In this document: one piece after another, positions 26,666 to 34,077 of the stretch
Layout: every line of letters begins with the position of its first letter
Position numbering within the stretch: the first letter of the stretch is position 1
Source: Myxococcales bacterium
GTDB lineage: Bacteria > Myxococcota > Myxococcia > Myxococcales > UBA5297
Direction: 5' to 3'
DNA: 40,816 nucleotides
NCBI GenBank assembly: GCA_031262165.1
Contig: JAISIF010000065.1
Span: forward strand, 1 to 40,816
Program-made: the position numbers and the translations under genes
The notes under the pieces: generated by a model
The model's input: the letters and a program-made list of their open reading frames with translations, nothing else
Database searches by the model: none
Told to the model about the DNA's origin: nothing

Positions 26666-26766
26666 CTAAGGGCTTATCCCTTCATTAATTAGGACCGAGC
26701 ACTGCGAACTCTGGCGTTTCACGGACGAGCTTTGGCGACGGGATAATCGAGGGATAAACCCTAAGT
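26666..26766 (+). mobile_element. TIR element copy F (internally deleted, about 100 bp)
   Basis: Ends CTAAGGGCTTATCCCTTCAT and, inverted, GAGGGATAAACCCTAAG are well preserved. The body retains GCACTGCGAA and GGCGTTTCACGGACGAGC...GGCGACGGGATAATCGA but lacks about 60 bases that include the ACGGGGAATG core and hairpin. It abuts the truncated 5' edge of the DUF559 remnant. Confidence 0.75.
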
Positions 26767-26771
26767 ATCCA

Positions 26772-26975
26772 TTTCGTTTCCAACGCCCAAAAAACGGGAA
26801 GTTCATTATAGGTTTTTACTTTCTTGAGGCGAAACCGATCATCGACTTGGAAGGGAATCAACATGACACAGAGGATGGCGTGACCCAAGACCCTGAGCGC
26901 ACGTCCATTCTCAAATCCTATGGCCTTCACATCATTCGGTTTTCAAATCTCGACGTCGAACAAAACCTTTCTCGG
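26772..26975 (+). pseudogene. DUF559 (vsr-like endonuclease fold) gene remnant, N-terminus missing
   Basis: In one frame this reads FRFQRPKNGKFIIGFYFLEA, then KPIIDLEGNQHDTEDG and ERTSILKSYGLHIIRFSNLD, then VEQNLSR. From memory this follows the DUF559 pattern closely (RRQ.PIG..IVDF....KLVIE.DG.QH, D..R...L...G..V.RF.N.DV..NL), including the catalytic-type D/E and QH residues. The normal N-terminal 30 or so residues are absent: the frame runs straight into repeat copy F. No start codon or Shine-Dalgarno fits and the C-terminal end is not clean, so the gene is dead or a fragment. The protein family has the very-short-patch-repair endonuclease fold, usually of unknown role. Confidence 0.65.
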
Positions 26976-27061
26976 CGTCAGTCAGACAATTATCGGAGCC
27001 ATCAAACGATCCAATGCTTCAAAGAACAATCAATCGTTCCTCTTGTCTTTGACCGCCACTT

Positions 27062-27110
27062 CCTCCGGCGCTTCGCGCCATCTCCCTCGATGGATGAAGG
27101 AGGCTTTTTT
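27062..27110 (+). terminator. Repeat arm with terminator-like hairpin overlapping the maf ribosome-binding site
   Basis: CTCCCTC (27082-27088) and GAAGGAG (27096-27102) can pair with one mismatch, followed by GC and TTTTTT (27105-27110). The 3' arm contains AAGGAGG (27097-27103), nine bases before the maf ATG, so the Shine-Dalgarno lies within the hairpin. It is the right partner of the inverted repeat at 26508-26550. Confidence 0.5.
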
Positions 27111-27112
27111 CC

Positions 27113-27688
27113 ATGCTCCTCCTCGCCTCCACATCGCCCTTTCGCGCCGCCCTTCTCCGGAGTGCGGGAGTCGCCTTCGAAATCTGCGCGTCGGACATCG
27201 AAGAGACGGACGATCCCGCGATCGCTCCCAGGGCGCAGGCGCTCTCGTTTGCCCGTCAAAAAGCCGCCGCGCTCTCCAGCCGATTCCCGAGCGCGCTTGT
27301 CCTGGGCGCGGATCAGACGCTCGAACTGGATGGACGGCTCTTGCGCAAACCAAACACGCGCGCGGAGGCGCGTGCCCAGCTCAGCGCGCTCGCAGGGAAG
27401 ACGCACACGCTCCACTCGGCGATCGCGCTGTTCCGACAGCTGCCCCGCGTTCGACGATCGGCCATCACATCGATCCATCTGCGGATGCGGTCGCTCTCGC
27501 CGCGCGCGATCGAGGCCTACCTCGACACGGGTGAGTGGCAGGGCTGCGCGGGAAGCTACCGTGTGGAATCGCAGGGCCTGAACCTATTCGAATCGATTCG
27601 CGGAGATTACCACGCGATCATTGGCCTGCCCATGCTCAAGCTGCTTCGCCTCCTGCGCAACCTCGGGGAGGGGCCGTTTGGGACGTGA
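27113..27688 (+). CDS. Maf-family nucleotide pyrophosphatase (YceF-like)
   Basis: The 191-residue protein opens with LLLASTSPFRAALLRSAGV, the Maf signature loop (usually LASxSPRR; the second Arg is conserved as FR here). Further marks are FARQKAAAL, LVLGADQTLELDGRLLRKP, GKTHTLHSAIAL and the C-terminal GCAGSYRVESQGLNLFESIRGD (split here from YHAIIGLP). ADQ in place of ADT points to the YceF branch, which hydrolyses 7-methyl-GTP, rather than the dTTP/UTP-type Maf. It probably cleans modified nucleotides in the cytoplasm. AAGGAGG lies nine bases before the ATG, inside a terminator-like repeat hairpin. It is not linked to mreB or rng as Maf genes often are. Confidence 0.88.
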   Translation: MLLLASTSPFRAALLRSAGVAFEICASDIEETDDPAIAPRAQALSFARQKAAALSSRFPSALVLGADQTLELDGRLLRKPNTRAEARAQLSALAGKTHTLHSAIALFRQLPRVRRSAITSIHLRMRSLSPRAIEAYLDTGEWQGCAGSYRVESQGLNLFESIRGDYHAIIGLPMLKLLRLLRNLGEGPFGT

Positions 27689-28219
27689 ATCGATTTATTT
27701 TAATAGGCGCCCCTGCTTTGCCGAGGGATCATTACTTCAAATCCATAAAATGGAATGAGTAGCACTCTGGCGATGTGGACATAAGGGCGAGTATCATAGC
27801 ATTTTGAGTTTATATCGATGGCTCTTGTTCCCTTATAATTGTGGATGATCCCTAAGGACATATCCCTCAATTATCCCGTCACCCCGCTTATCCGTAAAAA
27901 AACTATCCTTCGCATTGCTGGATCCTAATTGAGAGATAAGTCCTAAGTTTCCGAGGAGAGCTAATGATGAATGACGCTTGAAATCTGTAGGGGATCGACG
28001 AATCGAAAGATCGCCTCGGAAATTTTCCGACCTCGTTCAGCGATTCCTCATCATCTCGATTTCGGCTGTCGTTGGTTCTTTGTCCCCTCAATTTCCCTGG
28101 ATTGGCTGACACCCGTCATCCCTTGACCCCTGCGCGCGGGCCTGTCAGAGGCGCCGCCCCTTGCTTGGTCAGCCCAGCCGTTCGCCCATGACTCATCCCT
28201 GTTCTAAGAGGTGATTTTC
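27689..28219. other. 530-base AT-rich gap holding TIR element copy G
   Basis: Apart from copy G, the region is AT-rich (27690-27850) and holds an inverted pair TTTCCGAGG (27947-27955) / CCTCGGAAA (28013-28021). The segment TTTCCGAGGAG...GCTAATGATGAA matches the 17857-17910 region beside copy E. No gene, tRNA or clear promoter was identified. Confidence 0.4.
27849..27956 (-). mobile_element. TIR element copy G (internally deleted)
   Basis: Read on the complement, it begins CTTAGGACTTATCTCTCAAT and ends GACGGGATAATTGAGGGATA followed by TGTCCTTAGG. The body keeps CAATGCGAAGGAT but has lost the central hairpin section. It is inverted relative to copies B, C and F and lies between maf and the protease gene. 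Confidence 0.7.
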
Positions 28220-28876
28220 TTGTTGCCTTCCTCTCTCAGCGACCTGCCCGCGCGCCTCCTGATGCTCGTGCCCGTCTGGCTCTCGCTCACCGTCCACGAA
28301 TTCGCGCACGCTTGGAGCGCCTTCAAACTGGGCGACGGCACGGCGCAGGAGCAAGGACGGCTGACGCTCAACCCGCTCGCCCACATCGATTTCATCGGGA
28401 CGTTGATCCTGCCACTGTTGGGCATCCCGTTCGGTTGGGCAAAGCCGGTCCCAGTCAACCCGCTGCGATTCGATCGACGCTGGAACATACGCCACGGGAT
28501 GCTCCTCACCGCGGCCGCTGGCCCCATCTCCAACCTGCTGCTCGCGCTCCTATCGACCATCGTGCTCGGCGTGATGGCCCGCGTCGGTGTCATCCAGACT
28601 GGCGCCGAGAGCTACTACGTGTTGCTGCGGATGCTGATCGTCATCAACATCTCGCTCGCGGTCTTCAACATGCTGCCCCTGTATCCGTTGGATGGCAGCC
28701 GCGTGGCCGACGGTGTGATGCCCGACTCGATGCGGCCCGCCTGGGAGAAGTTCTGCCGCGTTGCGCCCTTTCTCTTCCTGGGCGTCATCATCTTCGGTCG
28801 CGAAATCATCGCGATTCCGAGCGAGTTCCTGCTCACGGGGCTCAACGGCCTGCTACGGCTCATCATCAACGGCTGA
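28220..28876 (+). CDS. Site-2 protease (M50) family intramembrane metalloprotease
   Basis: The roughly 218-residue membrane protein has the zinc motif HEFAH in SLTVHEFAHAWSAFKLGD and the second site MLPLYPLDGSR (N-P-x-x-x-LDG pattern: FNMLPLYPLDGSR). Helices before, between (LTAAAGPISNLLLALLSTIV) and after fit the compact M50 group without PDZ or CBS domains, related to SpoIVFB-like and YwhC-type proteases. Such enzymes cleave membrane-bound substrates, often anti-sigma factors; no partner is visible here. The frame opens at GTG 28211, but AGAGGTGA (28207-28214) looks like the Shine-Dalgarno, so TTG at 28220 (or 28223) is the likelier start. Confidence 0.9.
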   Translation: MLPSSLSDLPARLLMLVPVWLSLTVHEFAHAWSAFKLGDGTAQEQGRLTLNPLAHIDFIGTLILPLLGIPFGWAKPVPVNPLRFDRRWNIRHGMLLTAAAGPISNLLLALLSTIVLGVMARVGVIQTGAESYYVLLRMLIVINISLAVFNMLPLYPLDGSRVADGVMPDSMRPAWEKFCRVAPFLFLGVIIFGREIIAIPSEFLLTGLNGLLRLIING

Positions 28877-29055
28877 CCTACGCTCTGCCGATCGTCCATT
28901 TAGAGGTTCGTCGTTCGACGTCGGGGCCGCCCCCTGTGCCTGCCCTTCGTCGTCGAGAACGACAGGCGGCCTCACAAGGGGCCCCTCCTCCCTAGAGACG
29001 ATCGTTCTTTTCCCCTTCCCCGCCCGCGCCGCTTCGGCTCGGACAGTGCCGCGCC

Positions 29056-30486
29056 ATGTATTTCCACAGTTTGCAGTTCCTCGGCTTTCTCATCCTCGCC
29101 CTCGCCCTCTACTGGGTGGATGTGGGATCGAAGCGTTGGCGCATCGGCATCCTGCTCCTGACGAGTCTCACCTTTTATGCGGTCTGGAGCCCCTTCCCGA
29201 TCCTCATCTTCGTCTGGTGCGCGCTCGTCGATTTTTTGACCACGCGTGGCATGGCGCGTTTCCCCAATCGCCCAGGCCTGAGGAAGGCTCTGCTCAGCAT
29301 CTCCATCGTCTCGAACCTCGGCATCCTCGGCACCTTCAAATACGCCGACATGTTCTACGAGACGGCCACTGAGCTCCTCGGATTCATCGGCATTTCGGTC
29401 CGCTATGAGCCGCTCGGCCTCATCCTGCCGATCGGCCTGTCGTTCGTGGCGTTCCAGGCAGTCAGCCTCGTCATGGATGTCTATCGAGGCAAACTCGAGC
29501 CAAAGCACTCCTTCTTCGAGCACTTGACCTACCTGCTCTTCTTCCCGGCGGTCGTGGCAGGCCCCATCGTGCGCGCCAAAGACCTGCTCTTGCACTTCGA
29601 CGAAACACCCACGCTCGATGCGCGCGCTGGTGCCGAGGGGCTGTTTCGAATCGCGACGGGCCTCGTGAAGAAGCTCATCATCGCGGACCTCCTCGCCACT
29701 GGCCTCGTCGATCGCGTCTTTGCTTCGCCGCACCTCTACACGTCGGCCGAAGTGTTCGTGGCCACGCTCGGCTATTCGCTGGAGCTCTACTTCGACTTCT
29801 CGGCCTACTCGGACATTGCCATCGGCAGCGCCGCGCTCTTCGGGTTCAAAATCCCAGAGAACTTCGACAAGCCCTACCGCGCGACGAACATCGGCGCGTT
29901 CTGGAACCGCTGGCACATCAGCCTGTCGAACTGGCTGCGCGACTACCTCTACTTTCCGATGGGTGGCAGTCGTGTGAAGTTTCCGCGCATGCTCCTCAAC
30001 CTGATGGTCGTCATGACGGTCGGCGGCCTGTGGCATGGCGCTGGGTGGCGCTTCGTCGTGTGGGGCGCCTGTCATGGCCTGTTTCTGTGTGTCATGCGCG
30101 TGTGGTGGAAACTCACGACGCCCGATGGTCGGCCTCCCAAAGACATCGGTCGCTTGCGCGCATTCGCTGGGTGGGCACTCACCTTCTTCCTCGTCGTGAT
30201 GGCCCGCGTGATCTTCCGCGCCGACGATTTGCCAGCAGCTGGCGCCCTGTTCGCACAGATGTTCGAGTTCAGCGGTGGACTGGCCAATGTGGGCACGCCA
30301 GTATGGATCGCGCTTAGCCTCGCGCTCGTTGGCTGCTTCGTTCCACACAAACCCTGGCAGGTGTGCTGCGATACTTTCATCCGACTGCCTGTGCCTGCCC
30401 GGGCTGCTGCGCTCGTGGCCTTGGGGCTCTTCATCCGCGCCGTGGGCTCGGTCGAGGTGCGGCCCTACATCTACTTCCAGTTCTGA
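29056..30486 (+). CDS. MBOAT family O-acyltransferase (AlgI/DltB-like)
   Basis: The 476-residue protein has about ten or more TM helices and the MBOAT hallmarks: LFFPAVVAGPIVRAKDLL, FDFSAYSDIAIGSAALFGFKI, NFDKPYRATNIGAFWNRWHI, SLSNWLRDYLYFPMGGSR and the catalytic histidine in VGGLWHGAGWRF (H327). Such proteins move acyl groups across the inner membrane to acetylate alginate, peptidoglycan, LTA or other glycans. The usual AlgJ/AlgX/PatB (SGNH) partner is absent from this window, so the acceptor is unknown. The gene following after 41 bases encodes a lipoprotein and may be co-transcribed. No strong Shine-Dalgarno is seen, and the start is set by homology with family N-termini (MYFHSLQFLGF). Confidence 0.92.
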   Translation: MYFHSLQFLGFLILALALYWVDVGSKRWRIGILLLTSLTFYAVWSPFPILIFVWCALVDFLTTRGMARFPNRPGLRKALLSISIVSNLGILGTFKYADMFYETATELLGFIGISVRYEPLGLILPIGLSFVAFQAVSLVMDVYRGKLEPKHSFFEHLTYLLFFPAVVAGPIVRAKDLLLHFDETPTLDARAGAEGLFRIATGLVKKLIIADLLATGLVDRVFASPHLYTSAEVFVATLGYSLELYFDFSAYSDIAIGSAALFGFKIPENFDKPYRATNIGAFWNRWHISLSNWLRDYLYFPMGGSRVKFPRMLLNLMVVMTVGGLWHGAGWRFVVWGACHGLFLCVMRVWWKLTTPDGRPPKDIGRLRAFAGWALTFFLVVMARVIFRADDLPAAGALFAQMFEFSGGLANVGTPVWIALSLALVGCFVPHKPWQVCCDTFIRLPVPARAAALVALGLFIRAVGSVEVRPYIYFQF

Positions 30487-30527
30487 CGCTGGTTGATTCC
30501 ACCTCTCTCATCCGATGGAGTTTCCCC

Positions 30528-31700
30528 ATGCGCGCTGCCCGCTTTTCCAGCTTCATCATTGCCCTCGTCGCAGCCTGCCTATCACTTGCTGCCTGTGGGT
30601 CGAACGACTCGAACCAGAGCCCCAATCTCGATCCCGACGCTGGCTCTCTCGAGACGTCTGATGACGCCAACCAGAACGACCCAGACTCAGGACATGGCCA
30701 GAGCGGCGATGAGACAGACAGCGGCAATCCTCCCGATCCCCTAGATCCCAATGATCTCGCGCAGCTCTCCGACTGCTTCGTCCCGGCAAACTGGACCCAA
30801 AGCGCCTTCGATGAAGGCTCGACCTACGCGGTGGACCTCACCGAGGAGAGCATCAGCTACGAGTTCGCAGCCTCGGATAGCTTCGATGGTGGCTTTGCGC
30901 AGCAGCTGTGGATCGAGCTCTACCCGCTTCAGACCAGCGCCACGACCACCGGTTCGTTCGACCTTTCCGACGAGGACTTCACCTACGCGACGTGCGAGCG
31001 CTGCGTCCTGATCGCTGCGGGCAGATCCGAGACAGAGATCAAATACTACTTGGCCGAGAGTGGGACTTTGACGCTCACAGAGGTGTCGAGCCAGCGCATC
31101 AGCGGGACTCTGACGGACGTCACGCTCGTCGAGGTGACGATTGACGAGAACACCTTTGCCACGGCGCGCGTCGCGGACGGCTGCTCGACCCACATCGCAA
31201 GGCTCGACTTTGGCTATGCGCCGCCCACACTCCCGCCGCACATCGAGGCCTGCTTCATCGAGGAGAGTCTCGCGCCCAATACCTTCGACGATTTCATCCT
31301 CGGCCTGAGCACCTCTGATGGAAACCACTTCTATCAGGCGATGAACCTGCCTGACCCCAGCTCTGGCCTGCCGTATCTCCAGCTGTTCATCGAGGTCTAT
31401 GACGATGGGCTTGGCAGCTTCGATCTGAGCGGCGCCGAGACGAATTGTCCGACCTGTATGCACCTGGTGATCGTCGAGGCCACGATGCCGAGCGGCGAAA
31501 TGAAGACCTATGTGAGTGATTCGGGGCGCCTCGTCCTGACCGCGCTGAGCGACGAGCTGATGGAGGGCAGGCTGGAGGACGTCCACCTCGTCGAGACGAT
31601 CATCGATGAGAGCACGAGCGTCTTCACGCCAGTCTCGGGCGGCTGCCAGAGCCAGATCCCATCGCTCTCTTTTTCGAGCGACGACGCGGACCCGCTGTGA
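30528..31700 (+). CDS. Lipoprotein with two tandem homologous domains
   Basis: The 390-residue product has a signal peptide with lipobox SLAAC (cysteine 23) and a long Asp/Asn/Ser/Pro-rich linker (24-88). The mature part is two copies of a domain of about 145 residues. Each starts at a Cys (LSDCFVP; IEACFIEE) and contains a C-x2-C pair (ATCERCVLIAAG; TNCPTCMHLVIVEA). Each then has a paired strand segment (SGTLTLTEVSSQRISGTLTD, VTLVEVTIDEN against SGRLVLTALSDELMEGRLED, VHLVETIIDES) and a final Gly-Cys (ADGCSTHIARLDF; SGGCQSQIPSLSF). Disulfide-stabilised beta domains at the cell surface are likely. ATG 30528 follows TGGAG. The style is typical of myxobacterial secretomes, and no function is known to me. 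Confidence 0.82.
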   Translation: MRAARFSSFIIALVAACLSLAACGSNDSNQSPNLDPDAGSLETSDDANQNDPDSGHGQSGDETDSGNPPDPLDPNDLAQLSDCFVPANWTQSAFDEGSTYAVDLTEESISYEFAASDSFDGGFAQQLWIELYPLQTSATTTGSFDLSDEDFTYATCERCVLIAAGRSETEIKYYLAESGTLTLTEVSSQRISGTLTDVTLVEVTIDENTFATARVADGCSTHIARLDFGYAPPTLPPHIEACFIEESLAPNTFDDFILGLSTSDGNHFYQAMNLPDPSSGLPYLQLFIEVYDDGLGSFDLSGAETNCPTCMHLVIVEATMPSGEMKTYVSDSGRLVLTALSDELMEGRLEDVHLVETIIDESTSVFTPVSGGCQSQIPSLSFSSDDADPL

Positions 31701-31862
31701 GCCCTCTCCCGGCTCTTCTTCGAGCCCCCTCTCCCACGAGTGGAAGAGGGAAGATCTCGTGCTGGATTCGTCACATCTGAATCCAATTCGACCTCCAAAC
31801 GCTCCCTCTCCCAGCTCTGCGAGAGAGGGGACCGATGGAAGGCCTCGTGTTTCCCCCCCCCC
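31701..31862. repeat. CCCTCTCCC-type palindromes and a C10 tract
   Basis: Stems CCCTCTCCCAC/TGGAAGAGGG (31728-31750, one internal mismatch), GGCTC/GAGCC (31711-31726) and CCTCTC/GAGAGG (about 31804-31828) belong to the dispersed GGGAGAGGG family. None has a T-run. Ten consecutive C follow at 31853-31862, 56 bases upstream of the HelD-like gene. Confidence 0.5.
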
Positions 31863-31918
31863 TCGCTTGACCGATGGGCGATGGAGTAACCGCCCTTTTT
31901 TCCAAGGCCTGACTGGCC

Positions 31919-34027
31919 TTGGCCAACCGGAGTCATCCCAAATTGAAGTTCGAAGACGAAGTGACGTTGCCTGCCGAAGCCCAGGAAGTCCTGGAAGAAG
32001 AAGAGGCCCTGTTCGAGCGCGTGCTGTCCGCGCTCGCCAAGAAGAAGGTGCGCCAGGGGCGCGATCCTGCCGAGCTCACGGCGCGACTCGTCGAGCTGCG
32101 TGACCTAGCCGCGGGTGCTGCCTCGTTCGATCTGCCGACCATCTTCCAGGAGATGAACATGATCAGGGCGCTGTTGGAGCGCTCGGAAGAGGCGCCGCTG
32201 CCCGATCGCAACACGCCTTACTTCGCGCACCTCAGGCTCGAAGAGGACGGCAAGCGCACCGACTACTGCCTGGGCCGCGCGAGCTTCTTCGACACGGCCT
32301 CGGGCGTGCGCGTCGTCGATTGGCGCTACGCGCCCATTGCCCGGATCTTCTACCGCTACCGCGAGGACGATCCGTTCGAGGCGCAGCTGCCCGGTCGCTT
32401 TGCCGAGGGAACGGTGGACGCGCGCCGCATCGTGGTCATCCACAAGGGCGAGCTGACGCGCGTCGTCACGCCCGAGTTCGCGCTCGTCAAACAGCACGAT
32501 GGGCAGTGGATGTGTCAGCGCGGCGCGATCGCCGCTGGGCTGGGCGGTGGCGCTGGCACGGCCACGCGCGCCGGGAGCCTGGGGGTGGGCGACCTCGCCA
32601 CCGATCGTTCGCGCCAGGCCGACGTGTCCGCGCTCCTCGATCGCGATCAGTTCGAGGCGCTCTCTGCCAGCCCCGACTCGCCGTTGCTCGTGCTCGGTAG
32701 CGCAGGCAGCGGCAAGACCACGGTCGCGCTGCACCGCCTGGCCTCGCTCAACTTCGAGGACCCCGAGCGCTTCCCACCGCACCGGATGCAGGTCATCGTG
32801 CCCGAGCCAGGCCTCGCCAAGCTCTCGCACCGCCTCCTGGAGCCACTGAACCTGGGCAGTGTTCCGGTCCAGACGCTCGATGGCTGGGCCAGGCTGCTGT
32901 TCCAGAAGGTCTTTGCCGTCCCGCCGCCCAAGCTGTGCGAGGAGGCGCCGCCGCTCGTCACGAGCCTCAAGCGACACCCTGCCTTCTACGTCGAGCTGCG
33001 CGCGCGCCTGGCCGAGACGGGGCCGAACCAGTTCGTGGGTCTCAGGCGCGAACTCGTCGAGTTCCTCACGGACAGGGAGTTCCTGAAGGCGGTGGTCACA
33101 CGGGCGGCAGGTGGCCTGCCCACGACGGCCATTGCCGCGACCGCGCAGCACACGCTGCGGCAAGTGGCCACGCTCACCGAGGTCGGCCTCATGAGCGCGG
33201 ACGAGGGCGAGATCCAGACGCTCGACGGCCGGAGTCTGGCCGACGATACGCCCGCGGCCCTGGCTGGCTCGGTCGATATCGAAGACCTGCCCATCCTTCT
33301 GATGATGCGAGCGCTGCGCGCTGGCCTGCCGAGCGAGAAGCTCTCGCACCTCGTCATCGACGAGGCCGAGGACATCTCACTCGCCGAGCTGCTCGTCATG
33401 GGCAAGACCCTGCGCGAGCGCAGCGTGACGCTCGCTGGCGATGACGCGCAGCAGACCTTCTCCAGCTTCGCGGGCTGGGACGATGCGCTGGCCGCGCTCG
33501 GCGCCAAGGGCGCGGCGCGCTGCCGCCTCCAGGTCTCCTACCGCTGCCCCAGGCCCATCGCCGAGCTCGCGCGCGCCGTCCTCGGGCCCCTCGCGCCCGA
33601 GGAGCCTGCTCAGGCTGGCCGCGACGGCCTGCCCGTGGGCCGCTTCGACTTCCCGGATGAGGCCCAGGCCAACCTCTTCATCGTAGAGGCCCTGCGCGAG
33701 CTGGCCGAGCGCGAGCCGCATGCCTCCATCGGCGTGATCCTGCGCACGCCAGAGGCGGCCCGGGCCTTCCACGCGCTGTGCGACGAGGTGCCGCACGTCC
33801 GGCTCGTCAAGGACGGCGACTTCAGCTTCACCGCGGGCGTGGACATCACAGACGTGAGCGCGGTCAAGGGCCTGGAGTTCGACTACGTCGTGGTCCCGGA
33901 CGCCTCGGCGCCCTGTTACCCCAAAACGGACGAGGCGCGGCGCCTGCTGCACGTCGCCGTGTCGCGCGCCTCGCACCAGCTGTGGATCGCGTCCGCCGGC
34001 ACACCATCGCCGCTCCTGCCAGAGTGA
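31919..34027 (+). CDS. HelD-like UvrD/superfamily 1 ATPase
   Basis: The 702-residue protein has an N-terminal helical/coiled-coil arm (about 12-95). A HelD-type linker domain follows (DRNTPYFAHLRLEEDGK, YCLGRASFF, VRVVDWRYAPIARIFYRY). The SF1 motor then shows Walker A LGSAGSGKTTVALHRL (260-268), DEAEDISLAELLVMGK (Walker B, DE changed in spacing to IDEAED), GDDAQQTFSS, VSYRCPRPIAELA, VSAVKGLEFDYVVVPDA and LLHVAVSRASHQLWI. HelD proteins use ATP to prise stalled RNA polymerase off nucleic acid, and the N-terminal arm enters the secondary channel. I infer that role here. Start: TTG 31919 with AAGG eleven bases upstream. This is uncertain, but no better codon precedes the conserved arm. Confidence 0.87.
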   Translation: MANRSHPKLKFEDEVTLPAEAQEVLEEEEALFERVLSALAKKKVRQGRDPAELTARLVELRDLAAGAASFDLPTIFQEMNMIRALLERSEEAPLPDRNTPYFAHLRLEEDGKRTDYCLGRASFFDTASGVRVVDWRYAPIARIFYRYREDDPFEAQLPGRFAEGTVDARRIVVIHKGELTRVVTPEFALVKQHDGQWMCQRGAIAAGLGGGAGTATRAGSLGVGDLATDRSRQADVSALLDRDQFEALSASPDSPLLVLGSAGSGKTTVALHRLASLNFEDPERFPPHRMQVIVPEPGLAKLSHRLLEPLNLGSVPVQTLDGWARLLFQKVFAVPPPKLCEEAPPLVTSLKRHPAFYVELRARLAETGPNQFVGLRRELVEFLTDREFLKAVVTRAAGGLPTTAIAATAQHTLRQVATLTEVGLMSADEGEIQTLDGRSLADDTPAALAGSVDIEDLPILLMMRALRAGLPSEKLSHLVIDEAEDISLAELLVMGKTLRERSVTLAGDDAQQTFSSFAGWDDALAALGAKGAARCRLQVSYRCPRPIAELARAVLGPLAPEEPAQAGRDGLPVGRFDFPDEAQANLFIVEALRELAEREPHASIGVILRTPEAARAFHALCDEVPHVRLVKDGDFSFTAGVDITDVSAVKGLEFDYVVVPDASAPCYPKTDEARRLLHVAVSRASHQLWIASAGTPSPLLPE

Positions 34028-34049
34028 GGCGAACGCGGACGACGAGCGT

Positions 34050-34077
34050 GTAGGGACGTTGCACGCAACGTCCCTAC
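34050..34077. repeat. 28-bp perfect palindrome
   Basis: GTAGGGACGTTG (34050-34061) pairs perfectly with CAACGTCCCTAC (34066-34077) around CACG. No T-run follows, so it is not a classical terminator. I recall near-identical palindromes as dispersed intergenic repeats in unrelated bacteria. Confidence 0.8.
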
